64,000 nucleotides of DNA from Sphingomonas jatrophae (lineage in GTDB: Bacteria > Pseudomonadota > Alphaproteobacteria > Sphingomonadales > Sphingomonadaceae): NCBI RefSeq assembly GCF_900113315.1, contig NZ_FOZG01000001.1, positions 1,364,001 through 1,428,000 on the forward strand, in the 5' to 3' direction. The number at the start of each line of letters is the position of its first letter. The first letter of the stretch is position 1. The notes under the pieces were generated by a model. It was given only the letters and a program-made list of their open reading frames with translations. It searched no databases and was not told the origin of the DNA. A program made the translations under genes and the position numbers. Shown piece after piece: positions 43,686-51,587 of the stretch.

Positions 43686-45605
43686 TCATGCCGGATCGCC
43701 TGCTGCATCGTCGACGATCGCGCCGACCGGCACGCACACCGCGCGCAGCGATCGCCCGTCGAACTTCACCTTCACGCCCGTCATCGCGCCTGGAACGCGG
43801 CCGAGCGCCTGGCTCCACGCGCCCGCCCGCCAGCGCGAGGTCGAGAAGATCGCTGCGAGGCTCAGATGCTCGCCGCAGACGGCCAGCATTGCCTCGCCGT
43901 CACCGCGATACGCCTTGGCGCCACGCACGCCGGCTTCCGTACGGGTCGGGGTGACGAGCTTGAGCCCCTGATGCTCCAGCCGCCGCGCGAACTTCGTCTC
44001 GCGCGCACCGCCCATGTCCGGCGTGCGCGCTTCGTTCAGGGCCTCGTTGATCCAAGCCGCTACCGTCTCGCGCTCGTCACCGCCGCGCGCCTGCACCGCG
44101 CTCGTGGCGAGGTGCGTCAGGCAGGCGTCATGCTCCTCGTCCGCGTCGCGGATCTCGATCATGCTCTCCGGCGCACACCGCACCGCCCATTCGTCGACCA
44201 GCTCGCGCTCGGGGGCATGGTCGTAGAGCAGCAGGTCCGCGCAGGCGAGCAGCGTGCCATATTGGTCTTGGCCCCGCGGCACGTGGCCGACGCGCTCCAG
44301 CGCCTTGCGGTAGAGCCGCAGCGTCTCGGCAAAGCGCGGCCAGCCGTCGATCATGCGCCGCTGCAGCTGGCGGCCGAGCTCGGGCAGCTTCAGCGCGTCG
44401 AGGTCGATCCCGCTCTCCGCCTCGTCGCCGGCATCGGCCGGGTCGGGGGCCGGGAACGGCATCAGCTCGAGCACGGCGAAGCGTGAGCGATCCGCCGGCA
44501 GCATCTCCGGCATCAGGATGGCCGAGAACTGGAACGCGCTCAGCAGCGTGAAATCGTGCGCCTGGTGGTCGGCGCCGCCCTTGCTCATGTCGTCGCCCGA
44601 GGATGCGACGCGCGCCAGCTCGATGATCGCGCGCGTCTTCTGCGCGTTGAACTCGCTCTGCTCGAACTCGTCGAAGATAACGGGCACCGTCTGCTGCCGC
44701 AGCTTCTGCCGGATCGCCGCCTCGCTGGCGGAGCCGGTGCGGATCGCGGATCCGCTCAGCAGCCGGTCGAGCAGCTTGTTCTTGCCATTGAGCGTCGACT
44801 TGCCGGTGCCCTTCCCGCCGGTCACGAAGATATGGCTCCGCCAGTCGACCGCGCCGCAGATGTAAGCCTGCCCGATCCAGCCGAGCGCCAGCATCGCGTC
44901 CAGCCCGGGGCGCTTCCATTGCCACGTCGACAGGATGTGCAGCAGCCGCTCGCCCGCCTCCACCGGCACCGGGTCCGGGTGCGGCCGCGGGATCGGCGCG
45001 TCGGCCGGATAGACGAAGCCGTCGATCACGCCCGGATCGAACCAGCGCGCCGCCTTAGCCGCGCCGTCCACCCGCCGCTGCGTCACCATCACCTTGTCAC
45101 CGGTGTGGATGACCAGCGCACCATTCTTGCCCGGATGCGCGCCACGCCCCCGCACGCGGCCGAGGGGGTCGAAGATCCCCGCCTCGCCACATGCCGCAAT
45201 CAGCGCCTCGCTCGCCTCGTCCTGAGCAAACCCGACGATCTCGCTCGGCTTGGTGATCTCGCCCGTCTTGTGATTGACCCTTGGAGCGCTCCACCGCGGC
45301 CAGAACTTCGTCGGCAGATGCGTCAGCGGCGCGAACAGCATCAGCAGGTTGTTCTTGCCGTGATCGCGCGGATTGAGCGCGATCAGCTGCCCCTGAACGT
45401 CGAGATAATAGCAGGTCTGCTGCTTCATCCCCAACGCGCGCACCGGGCAGTCCTTTGGGATGCGCGGCCGATCGAGACCGTCATCCTCGTCGCGCCCACC
45501 GAACGGCGCCTGATCCCCCTCGTCCGCCAGCCGCGGCGCGTCGATCGGCGCATCCAGCGCCGCCCCGATCGCCACCACGTTGTCAGGACGCCCCCCGCCG
45601 GCCAT
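43686..45605 (-). CDS. Phage replication ATPase / helicase-like protein
   Basis: 639 residues. Central ATPase with Walker A VTGGKGTGKSTL near residue 262-272 and Walker B VPVIFDEFEQSE near 312. The N-terminal part (ALNPRDHGKNNLLMLFAPLTHLPTKFW) and a helical C-terminus are typical of proteins that accompany Toprim primases in phages and prophages. Coupled through a small gene to the primase. Probable replicative helicase or initiator. Confidence 0.78.
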   Translation of the reverse strand: MAGGGRPDNVVAIGAALDAPIDAPRLADEGDQAPFGGRDEDDGLDRPRIPKDCPVRALGMKQQTCYYLDVQGQLIALNPRDHGKNNLLMLFAPLTHLPTKFWPRWSAPRVNHKTGEITKPSEIVGFAQDEASEALIAACGEAGIFDPLGRVRGRGAHPGKNGALVIHTGDKVMVTQRRVDGAAKAARWFDPGVIDGFVYPADAPIPRPHPDPVPVEAGERLLHILSTWQWKRPGLDAMLALGWIGQAYICGAVDWRSHIFVTGGKGTGKSTLNGKNKLLDRLLSGSAIRTGSASEAAIRQKLRQQTVPVIFDEFEQSEFNAQKTRAIIELARVASSGDDMSKGGADHQAHDFTLLSAFQFSAILMPEMLPADRSRFAVLELMPFPAPDPADAGDEAESGIDLDALKLPELGRQLQRRMIDGWPRFAETLRLYRKALERVGHVPRGQDQYGTLLACADLLLYDHAPERELVDEWAVRCAPESMIEIRDADEEHDACLTHLATSAVQARGGDERETVAAWINEALNEARTPDMGGARETKFARRLEHQGLKLVTPTRTEAGVRGAKAYRGDGEAMLAVCGEHLSLAAIFSTSRWRAGAWSQALGRVPGAMTGVKVKFDGRSLRAVCVPVGAIVDDAAGDPA

Positions 45606-45796
45606 CAGGCGCCCACCGGCTCGATGCCGCGGTAGCGCAGCCGCTCGGCGACCATGTCATAGTCGTCGGCCGCCTGGCGCTTGGCGACCGCACGCTTTGC
45701 CGCCTCAAGCTTGGCGATCTGCCCACGCGCCGGGGGCTGGAGCCGCAGGCTGGTGGGCTGAAGCTTGCCCTCGTTGCGATCCCACGGATTGCTCAC
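45605..45796 (-). CDS. Small phage protein (63 aa) between primase and helicase
   Basis: Begins at GTG 45796 (SNPWDRNEGKLQPTSLRLQPPARG), then a basic helix (KLEAAKRAVAKRQAADDYD). Overlaps both neighbours by 4 bp. Unknown function, possibly a replication accessory factor. Confidence 0.6.
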   Translation of the reverse strand: MSNPWDRNEGKLQPTSLRLQPPARGQIAKLEAAKRAVAKRQAADDYDMVAERLRYRGIEPVGA

Positions 45797-46935
45797 GCCG
45801 CCGCACTCCCACGCTCGGCCAGCGCGGCCTGCCACCAAGCATTCATGTCCTTGAACCCCACTGGCGGCATGACGAGCTGCACGTGCTTGCCGCGCGCCTG
45901 CTGCTTGGCGATCGCGCGCTCCAGCGCCTCGACCGCGCGGATCTTGTCGTCGCGGTCCGCCACGATCACGATCCGCTCGATCAGCGGCGGAAACTCGATC
46001 GCGCCGATGTTGCCGACCGAATAGGCCGCACCCACGCGCGCCTCGGGCTTGGCGCAGGCGACGGTCAGCGCGTCCTCAATCCCTTCGGTCAGGTAGATCG
46101 TATCCGGCCGCTTCAGCGCGCCCAGGCTGACGCCGCTCGCCCCCTTGGCGATCGGCACGAACGCGCCGCCCGATCGGCCGAGGATCTTCTTCGCATTGCC
46201 CCGCGGCACGCCGAGCTCCGCGCCATCTGCTTTCACCCAGCCGCGGGTCCGGGGATCGCGGCCAAGCCACGTGCGATGCGTCGCCACCTGCGCGCCGTCC
46301 GGCGTGACGAGGCATGCCACCATGCACGGCAGCTTGACGCCCGCATCCACATTCCACACCTCGGCATGGTAGCGGAGCGACCCCGGCCAGCGCTTCTCCG
46401 GCAGCAGCTCCGCGCGGATCCCGCGACCTTCGAGATAGCGCGCCGCCGGCGTCCCCTCGAACGCTTCCGGCGCATTCAGCCACAGCGCCCGCGCGCCGCG
46501 GATCTTCGCCTCGCGTTCCTTCGCCGCGGCCTGGGCATCGCGCTCGGCCGCCTGCGCCGCCTGATACCGCACCCGCTCGATCCGCGCCGGGTCCATCGTG
46601 TCCAGGCCGAGATAGGACTTCGCCCACGCGATCGCCGCGCCCTTGTCGCCGCCATGGTTCCGCAGCGCGACGAGGTCGATCATGTCGCCGCTCTCCGCCA
46701 TGTTGGCATAATCGCGCCATTGCCCCTGGTGCGCGCCCTGCAGCTCCACCTTGAGCGAGCGGCCGCCGTCCGAGGTCGGCGTGTCGGACAGGTTGTTCGT
46801 CTCCCACCACCGCCGGCACGCCGATCGGCGGCCGTTCGGCAGCAGCCACGTCGCCAGCTCGGCCGCGCGCGCATTCAGCCCGCGGGCGATCGTCGCGACG
46901 TCGATAGCGGGCGCATGGCTCGCAGCACGGTTCAT
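45793..46935 (-). CDS. Toprim-type phage primase
   Basis: 380 residues from MNRAASHAPAIDVATIARG. The N-terminal domain has GQWRDYANMAESGDMIDLVALRNHG, as in DUF7146/CHC2-like primase proteins, but only one Cys (SACRRWW), so a zinc finger is not evident. Toprim motifs follow: Glu in IYLTEGIEDALT near 295 and the Asp pair in IVIVADRDD near 330. Synthesises primers for phage replication. No DNA polymerase is encoded, so host polymerase must be used. Confidence 0.82.
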   Translation of the reverse strand: MNRAASHAPAIDVATIARGLNARAAELATWLLPNGRRSACRRWWETNNLSDTPTSDGGRSLKVELQGAHQGQWRDYANMAESGDMIDLVALRNHGGDKGAAIAWAKSYLGLDTMDPARIERVRYQAAQAAERDAQAAAKEREAKIRGARALWLNAPEAFEGTPAARYLEGRGIRAELLPEKRWPGSLRYHAEVWNVDAGVKLPCMVACLVTPDGAQVATHRTWLGRDPRTRGWVKADGAELGVPRGNAKKILGRSGGAFVPIAKGASGVSLGALKRPDTIYLTEGIEDALTVACAKPEARVGAAYSVGNIGAIEFPPLIERIVIVADRDDKIRAVEALERAIAKQQARGKHVQLVMPPVGFKDMNAWWQAALAERGSAAA

Positions 46936-47414
46936 TGCCGGCCGACCACCATCACGGTGATCCCGGCCGGCGCCGCAGGCGCCGTCGGCAACGTCAGGCC
47001 GAGCAGGTTCGTCGCGAGGCTCGGCAGCGTCAGCGACTGCGCCTGCTTCCAGCACTTGCCGGCAAAGCCTGTCGTCGTCGCCGTGCCCACCTGACAGGTG
47101 AACGGGTCCGCCGTCGTCTTCGCGCTGGCGAATGCCGTCGTCGGCGCCGACGTGAACGTGCCCGGCCACGCGCCCGAGAAGGTGCAGTCCGCCAGCGTCG
47201 TCGCCGTCGCCGGCATCACGACGGTGGCGCTCGCCGCATCCTGCCGGTGGACGCACGGTACGCCGGCGCCGGCCGTGCCGCCTACCGTGTCCGTCGCCGG
47301 CGCTGTCACGCACGTCGGTGGCACCGCCGCCGCCACCTGCGCCGCCACGTCCGCCGAGGTCATCGGAGCGGGTGCGACGACGCCCTGCAGCGCGAGAGCA
47401 AGCAAGGCGATCAT
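46932..47414 (-). CDS. Predicted exported protein A of the phage early operon
   Basis: 160 residues. The start MIALLALALQGVVAPAP is a short signal-peptide-like segment. The mature part is Thr/Ala/Cys-rich with five cysteines and a beta pattern (TVVMPATATTLADCTFSGAWPGTF). ATGA overlap with primase downstream. The fold resembles small phage structural/tail domains, but the export signal is unusual for that. Function unknown. Confidence 0.6.
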   Translation of the reverse strand: MIALLALALQGVVAPAPMTSADVAAQVAAAVPPTCVTAPATDTVGGTAGAGVPCVHRQDAASATVVMPATATTLADCTFSGAWPGTFTSAPTTAFASAKTTADPFTCQVGTATTTGFAGKCWKQAQSLTLPSLATNLLGLTLPTAPAAPAGITVMVVGRQ

Positions 47415-48850
47415 GCCGCCATCTGCTTCGCACCGACGCCATTTGCGGGCAGGCGGGGCAGATCGAGCCTGCTGATCGCCTTCGGCAGATAACCCGGCGT
47501 GAGCACCACCTGATCGAAATAGACGGGGTTCGCCGAAGGCGTACCCGAGTCCTGATAGATGACGACACGCAGGCTGCTGGCGTTGGCCGGCACCATCAAC
47601 CCGCTGATCACCCAAGGCTGCCAGCCGTTGAGGTTGGCCGAGATCGGCGCATTGGCCCGGGTGGTGATCGTCACGGTCCCGCCGGACGGCGCAGGAGCTG
47701 TGACCGCCACGCGCGCGGCGCCAGCAGTTGAACCGGTTGGCCGGTAAAGCCAGACGGTCAACGTCACCGGCTTGCCGCGTAAGGAGGCGAAGGCCGGGAT
47801 ATCCTGGTAGATGTAGGCGCCTGCGGTCGAAGCCGTCAGCTTCAAGGAATAGCCAAGCCGCTGATTGCGGTAGATCGACGTGTCCTTCTCAGCCGTGATG
47901 GTGCCGCTGCTGAGCCAGTTAGTCGGCAGACCGGGCGAAGTCGGCCACAGCTCAAACCCGCCGTTCAGCAACAGGTTCTGCGATGCCGCCGACGGTTCGA
48001 ACAGCGAGACCGCGCCGCGGGCAGGCCGCGCCGGCGCTACCGCCAGCTCGCCCCGCACGGCCGGCACCATCGCCCCAACAAAACCCGGATCAGCCGGGTG
48101 GATGCCGTCGCCGACTGCATCGAGATACCAGCTGGCAGGCTTCCCCGCAGCGATCCAAAGCGCATAGCTGTCGATCACCTCGACATCTGGCCGTAGCCGC
48201 GCGACGTCGCGCCACGCGGCATACGCCGTCGCCATGAAGTCATCCCCGTAGCGCGGGTTCTGCGTCACGATGGCGATCGGCACGCCCGGATGGAACAGCC
48301 GCCACATCTCAACGCCGGCCAGCAGCTCGCCCCGCACCATTTCGATCGTCGTGCCGACGACATGATTGTGCCCGTGGTTGAAGATCACAGCATCCGGCGT
48401 GACCCACGCCAGTTGTGAGGCACCCGTCCAGAACGATCCCATCGCGTAGAACAGCGCCGCACCGGGCACCGCGAAGTTCTGGATCGTCAGCGTAGGTCCG
48501 CTCCCGCTCTGCACGATCGTCTGATCCGTATAGGTGGAGGTCGTCGTGTTCCAGGTGTTGACGATGATCGTCGCGGCCGGGAACAGCCGGGCATATTCAT
48601 CCGCCAGCCGGAACGGCATTTCCCGCGGCGCACTGGCAGAATTGCCCGTGCTGTCGCTGTCAACGAGGATGCTCGCGTCTCGCCCCTGAAGGAGCTGCCA
48701 CTTGATATGGCCGAGAGCGGTCGTGCCGGTGAGCGCATAATCACGCGCCTTTGCCGCCAGTCCGCGTGCAGGGATGTCCTGCGCCGCCGCAGGCGTGACC
48801 GCCAGCACGGCAAGCAGCAACGCGGCAATCAGTCGTGCCAGAGCGTGCAT
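47411..48850 (-). CDS. Exported SGNH/GDSL-type esterase with carbohydrate-binding-like domain
   Basis: 479 residues. Clear Sec signal (MHALARLIAALLLAVLAVTPAAAQ). SGNH blocks: ILVDSDSTGNS with the nucleophile Ser near residue 64, a GHNH element near 160 in the block III position, and DGIHPADPG near 263 with the catalytic Asp-His pair. From about 290, LLLNGGFELWPTSPGLPTNWLSSGTITAEKD begins a CBM4/9-like jelly roll. Such enzymes deacylate surface polysaccharides. In this early-operon position, exported, it may alter host surface glycan. Alternatively virion-associated. Confidence 0.78.
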   Translation of the reverse strand: MHALARLIAALLLAVLAVTPAAAQDIPARGLAAKARDYALTGTTALGHIKWQLLQGRDASILVDSDSTGNSASAPREMPFRLADEYARLFPAATIIVNTWNTTTSTYTDQTIVQSGSGPTLTIQNFAVPGAALFYAMGSFWTGASQLAWVTPDAVIFNHGHNHVVGTTIEMVRGELLAGVEMWRLFHPGVPIAIVTQNPRYGDDFMATAYAAWRDVARLRPDVEVIDSYALWIAAGKPASWYLDAVGDGIHPADPGFVGAMVPAVRGELAVAPARPARGAVSLFEPSAASQNLLLNGGFELWPTSPGLPTNWLSSGTITAEKDTSIYRNQRLGYSLKLTASTAGAYIYQDIPAFASLRGKPVTLTVWLYRPTGSTAGAARVAVTAPAPSGGTVTITTRANAPISANLNGWQPWVISGLMVPANASSLRVVIYQDSGTPSANPVYFDQVVLTPGYLPKAISRLDLPRLPANGVGAKQMAA

Positions 48851-49323
48851 CAGTTGCTCCCCCGGATGACCACGGCCGGGGTGCTGGCTGCGCCCGTCTT
48901 GCTCCATGTCATGAAACCGGAGCCCGTGAAGCTGTAGGTGCCGTCTGAGCCGATCGCCGTGCCCGTCTGCAGCGTTCCGTCCACCCACGCTTGCGCCTTG
49001 GGCGTGCCGCCGGCCGTCAGCGTGCGGAACACCGTGATCGTGTCTCCGCCACTGAGCCCCGAAACCTCCAGCTCGACGGTGGCGAATGCCCGCATGTCCT
49101 GCGCTACCGCGCCGTTCGACCACGTCGTTGCGGCCTGCATCGGCGCGGCGGCAGTGAGCGGGTTACTCTGCCCGGCCGGCGCGCAGTTCTTGCCCGCCGC
49201 GTCGCACACCAGCATCACCGTCCCGCCTGCCCGCACGCCGGCGGCTGCTGTCGGGAAGCTCGCCTGCGCCCACGCGACGCCACTTGCCAGCAACGCCACG
49301 GCCACCATCGCCAACTGCTTCAT
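48850..49323 (-). CDS. Predicted exported protein B (paralogue of C)
   Basis: 157 residues. Signal peptide MKQLAMVAVALLASGVAWAQ. The mature part begins ASFPTAAAGVRAGGTVMLVCDAAGKNC and shares this pattern with the next upstream gene. The C-terminal half (ATVELEVSGLSGGDTITVFRTL ... GSDGTYSFTGSGFMTWSKTG) is a beta-sandwich found in phage structural proteins. ATGA overlap with the esterase gene. Role unknown. Confidence 0.62.
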   Translation of the reverse strand: MKQLAMVAVALLASGVAWAQASFPTAAAGVRAGGTVMLVCDAAGKNCAPAGQSNPLTAAAPMQAATTWSNGAVAQDMRAFATVELEVSGLSGGDTITVFRTLTAGGTPKAQAWVDGTLQTGTAIGSDGTYSFTGSGFMTWSKTGAASTPAVVIRGSN

Positions 49324-49334
49324 TCCGCCGCCCC

Positions 49335-49784
49335 TCAATTCGGCACGCGCGACAAGGTCGCCGCGCAGCCAATCGTCCCGCTCAGCTGCACCCGCACCGA
49401 TGCCGACGCGCCGAGGCGCACCTGCGTGCCGCCCGCCGTATCGCTCGCCGCCTTGCTGCTGATCGTCTGGAAGCCGCCGTCCGGCCCTTGCACCTGCAGG
49501 GCGACTGTCCCGTAGGCGGTGCAGACCTGCGCGAAGATGTAGTCGCCCCCGAACGCCGTCTGCGCCGCCGTCGCGGCGTTCGCGCTCACCAGCACCAGCA
49601 CCTCCTGCGCTGCGATCGGCTGGCAGTCGCGCCCGTCGCGGCACGTCAGCGGCACGACGCCGGGCGCGCGCACACGCGTCGCGACCGTTGGGAAGGTCGA
49701 CTGACCGTGGGCCGCATGGCCGAGAAGCACGCCCGAGAGCAGTAGCAGCCCCGCAGCGACGGAGAGGCCCGTCCGCATCCTCAT
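49335..49784 (-). CDS. Predicted exported protein C (paralogue of B)
   Basis: 149 residues. Signal peptide MRMRTGLSVAAGLLLLSGVLLGHAAHGQ. The mature part starts STFPTVATRVRAPGVVPLTCRDGRDC, aligning with protein B (FPT, VRA, L-C, D, C). The rest includes FAQVCTAYGTVALQVQGPDGG and a C-terminal SGTIGCAATLSRVPN. Overlaps the gene upstream by ATGA. Unknown function. Confidence 0.62.
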   Translation of the reverse strand: MRMRTGLSVAAGLLLLSGVLLGHAAHGQSTFPTVATRVRAPGVVPLTCRDGRDCQPIAAQEVLVLVSANAATAAQTAFGGDYIFAQVCTAYGTVALQVQGPDGGFQTISSKAASDTAGGTQVRLGASASVRVQLSGTIGCAATLSRVPN

Positions 49785-50287
49785 TCCGCCGCTCCCGCCT
49801 TGCGTCCCTGGGCGAGTGCCGCCCCCAGTGCGATGTGCAGCCGCGCCGCCTCGGTCAGCGTCAGCCGGTTTTCCGCCGTGTCGATCGCCAGCGCGATCGT
49901 GCCCGGCACCTCGAAATGCGCCCGCACCTTGCGGTCGGGCCGATCGGTGTTGGATGCGGAGCCCGGGGAAGTCTCCGCACCCGCCGCCGCGGGGACGGGG
50001 GTGTCCTGCGGCGGTGTCTCGTCCGCGCTGATGCCGCCGGGGTAGAAGCCGGTGCGGCGATGCAGCTCGATCGTCAGGCTCGGCGTCAGCGCCCGCGGAT
50101 CCAGTGCCCGCCCTTCCGCCTTCGCCAGCCAGTCCGTTCCGACGAGCAGCCGGTGCGCCGCCTCCGCCAGCTCCAGATCCTGCTCCCGCCGCCAGTCGCG
50201 CAGCCCCTCGGCGAACCGCCCCGCGCGCACGCGCGCCTCGGGCGAAAGCTGGCCGCGCAACCGCGCGATCGCCGCCTGATCGATCAT
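49781..50287 (-). CDS. Hypothetical phage protein (168 aa)
   Basis: MIDQAAIARLRGQLSPEARVRAGRF opens a helical N-terminal domain. A Pro/Ala-rich linker near 95-115 leads to a small C-terminal domain (RAHFEVPGTIALAIDTAENRLTLTEAARLHIALG). No family recognised. Overlaps neighbours by 4 bp on both sides. Confidence 0.65.
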   Translation of the reverse strand: MIDQAAIARLRGQLSPEARVRAGRFAEGLRDWRREQDLELAEAAHRLLVGTDWLAKAEGRALDPRALTPSLTIELHRRTGFYPGGISADETPPQDTPVPAAAGAETSPGSASNTDRPDRKVRAHFEVPGTIALAIDTAENRLTLTEAARLHIALGAALAQGRKAGAAE

Positions 50288-50628
50288 CGCGCCGCCACCC
50301 GCGCCTGCACGCGCGCAAGGATCTCGGCGATGCTGGTCGGCCCTTCGACCGGCGCGCTGCCGCGCATCGAGCCGTTCGGACCCCACAGCTGCTCCGTCCG
50401 CTCCTGCTCGCGCAGGCGGTTCGCCTTCACCTGCAGCGCCGCCTTGCGCCCGCCCACCTGACGGTTGCGCCGCGTCTGTTCGGACACGGCACCAGCCCGC
50501 GGAGAACGCTCCGTTTTGCGCGTTTTACGCACATTGTCCGCTTGACTTGTCGGGAACGGAACGGGAACAGATGAACCCGCTGTTAGGGATGAGGTCTCGC
50601 ATGAAGCAAGAGGACACGCCTTCGTCAT
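50284..50628 (-). CDS. Small basic phage protein, start uncertain
   Basis: Up to 114 residues. The ATG at 50628 overlaps the cro-like stop as ATGA, like other genes of the operon. However, codons before 50487 lack the GC-rich third positions of the rest, so a GTG start at 50487 (67 residues) is possible. The conserved-looking part is basic and helical (EQTRRNRQVGGRKAALQVKANRLREQERTEQLWGPNGS). Unknown function. Confidence 0.5.
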   Translation of the reverse strand: MTKACPLASCETSSLTAGSSVPVPFPTSQADNVRKTRKTERSPRAGAVSEQTRRNRQVGGRKAALQVKANRLREQERTEQLWGPNGSMRGSAPVEGPTSIAEILARVQARVAAR

Positions 50629-50858
50629 GCGGCTTCCCGCTGGTCGCCAGCTGCAGGAAAGAACACGTCAGCCGTGATCGCATGGCCCGTGAACTCTCGC
50701 AGCTTCGGCATCAGCTTGGGGCCCGGCCGGCGACGGCCCCGCTCCCAATCAGACCAAACCTGCCGCGAAGTTCCTACCCCAGCGGCAGCCGCCTCAAGGG
50801 TCAGGTTATTCGCCTGCCGCCACCGACGGAGCGGATGCGCTATGCTCGCCTGCCTCAT
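50625..50858 (-). CDS. Cro-like HTH regulator, first gene of the leftward operon
   Basis: 77 residues from MRQASIAHPLRRWRQANNLTLEAAAAGVGTSRQ. HTH of XRE type (LTLEAAAAGVGTSRQVWSDWERGRRRPGP, recognition helix around SRQVWSDWE). It diverges from the CI-like gene across a 96-bp operator region, the arrangement of lambda cro/cI. Probably represses its own and the repressor promoter. Confidence 0.78.
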   Translation of the reverse strand: MRQASIAHPLRRWRQANNLTLEAAAAGVGTSRQVWSDWERGRRRPGPKLMPKLREFTGHAITADVFFPAAGDQREAA

Positions 50859-50954
50859 AGTCGCACAGGTAAGCCATACGCTTACTGTTTGACAAGGGCG
50901 TGTAAGCAACTTAGCGGCTCGACCGTGTCAGCGGAAATCTTACAGTTTCAGTCG
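50859..50954. promoter_or_regulatory. Divergent immunity region with operators
   Basis: Holds a perfect GTAAGC-N5-GCTTAC palindrome at 50869-50885, a half-site GTAAGC at 50902-50907 and a 10-of-12 match at 50927-50943 just before the repressor ATG. The overlapping -35 elements TTGACA (50889-50894, rightward) and TTGTCA (50895-50890, leftward) are present. Leftward, TTACCT 17 bp away is the best -10, and the perfect operator lies inside that promoter. Rightward -10 (ttagcg region) is weak. Confidence 0.72.
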
Positions 50955-51287
50955 ATGGCTGAAGCGCCCAACCGCATTCGTGAGCTGCGCATGGCAGCAG
51001 GCCTCTCCCAGCAGAAGTTGGGGGACGCGATCGGCACGTCCAAGATGACCGTGAGCGATCTCGAGCGCGGCAAGATGGAGCTGACCCTAGATTACATGCG
51101 TAGGCTCAGTCGTGCACTTAGCTGCGCACCAGCCGATCTCCTGCCAGAAGAGGACAATCCCTGGTCTCTCACAGCGGAGGAGCAGACGCTGATCACGCGG
51201 CTGCGTGAGGCGAGCGAGGAGCAGCGCGAAACACTTCACCGCGTCACCGACGCCATGCTACCCTTCAGGGGCAAGAAGGTCGCTTAG
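50955..51287 (+). CDS. CI-like HTH repressor
   Basis: 110 residues. XRE helix-turn-helix NRIRELRMAAGLSQQKLGDAIGTSKMTVSDLERGKMELT near residues 5-43, then a helical tail (TAEEQTLITRLREASEEQRETLHRVTDAM). No S24 peptidase domain, so it is not a LexA-type cleavable repressor and induction must work otherwise. The open frame extends to 50547, but that covers the operators and cro; ATG 50955 is chosen. Confidence 0.82.
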   Translation: MAEAPNRIRELRMAAGLSQQKLGDAIGTSKMTVSDLERGKMELTLDYMRRLSRALSCAPADLLPEEDNPWSLTAEEQTLITRLREASEEQRETLHRVTDAMLPFRGKKVA

Positions 51288-51301
51288 CGGAGGAGGTGGC
51301 T

Positions 51302-51496
51302 ATGCCGCGGGTTTTCGCCTGGATTTACCAGGCCGTCGCGCTTGCCACGTTCGTATTTCTGACCTTCTTCGACGGTTACACCTACACCGCTTGGAATTGG
51401 CTGATCGCGATCCCAGCGAACGCGTTTATGTCAGCGATTTGGCCGCTCTACTGGACGCTTTTGCGTTGGGTCGAGGTGTTCATGATCCGCAGCTAA
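51302..51496 (+). CDS. Small membrane protein behind the repressor
   Basis: 64 residues with two membrane segments (AWIYQAVALATFVFLTFF and TAWNWLIAIPANAFMSAIWPLYWTLL). Strong RBS (ggaggagg) 7-8 bases before ATG 51302; 14 bp after the repressor stop. Expressed with the repressor it would be made in lysogens. Superinfection-exclusion is a reasonable but untested idea. Confidence 0.68.
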   Translation: MPRVFAWIYQAVALATFVFLTFFDGYTYTAWNWLIAIPANAFMSAIWPLYWTLLRWVEVFMIRS

Positions 51497-51504
51497 GCGG
51501 GCTT

Positions 51505-51557
51505 GTCAGCGTATCGCTTACATTTCCGCTTGACGCTGTAAGCTACATGCTTACGTT
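51505..51557 (+). promoter_or_regulatory. Rightward early promoter with two operators
   Basis: A perfect GTAAGC-N5-GCTTAC palindrome at 51538-51554 and an 11-of-12 version (GTCAGC-N5-GCTTAC) at 51505-51521, centres 33 bp apart. -35 TTGACG at 51530-51535 and TACGTT at 51552-51557 (16-bp spacing) form a promoter that the perfect operator overlaps. It would drive the early operon starting at 51588. Confidence 0.72.
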
Positions 51558-51587
51558 GGCCGCCGTTCACACGAACGGAGGCGCATC

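Noticed and set aside
42601-43818. A 405-codon leftward open frame across the non-coding gap
   Set aside because: It runs antisense-shadow style through the start of the TerS-like gene and the end of the helicase gene. Composition is random high-GC and no domain or RBS is seen. A short real gene inside cannot be fully excluded.
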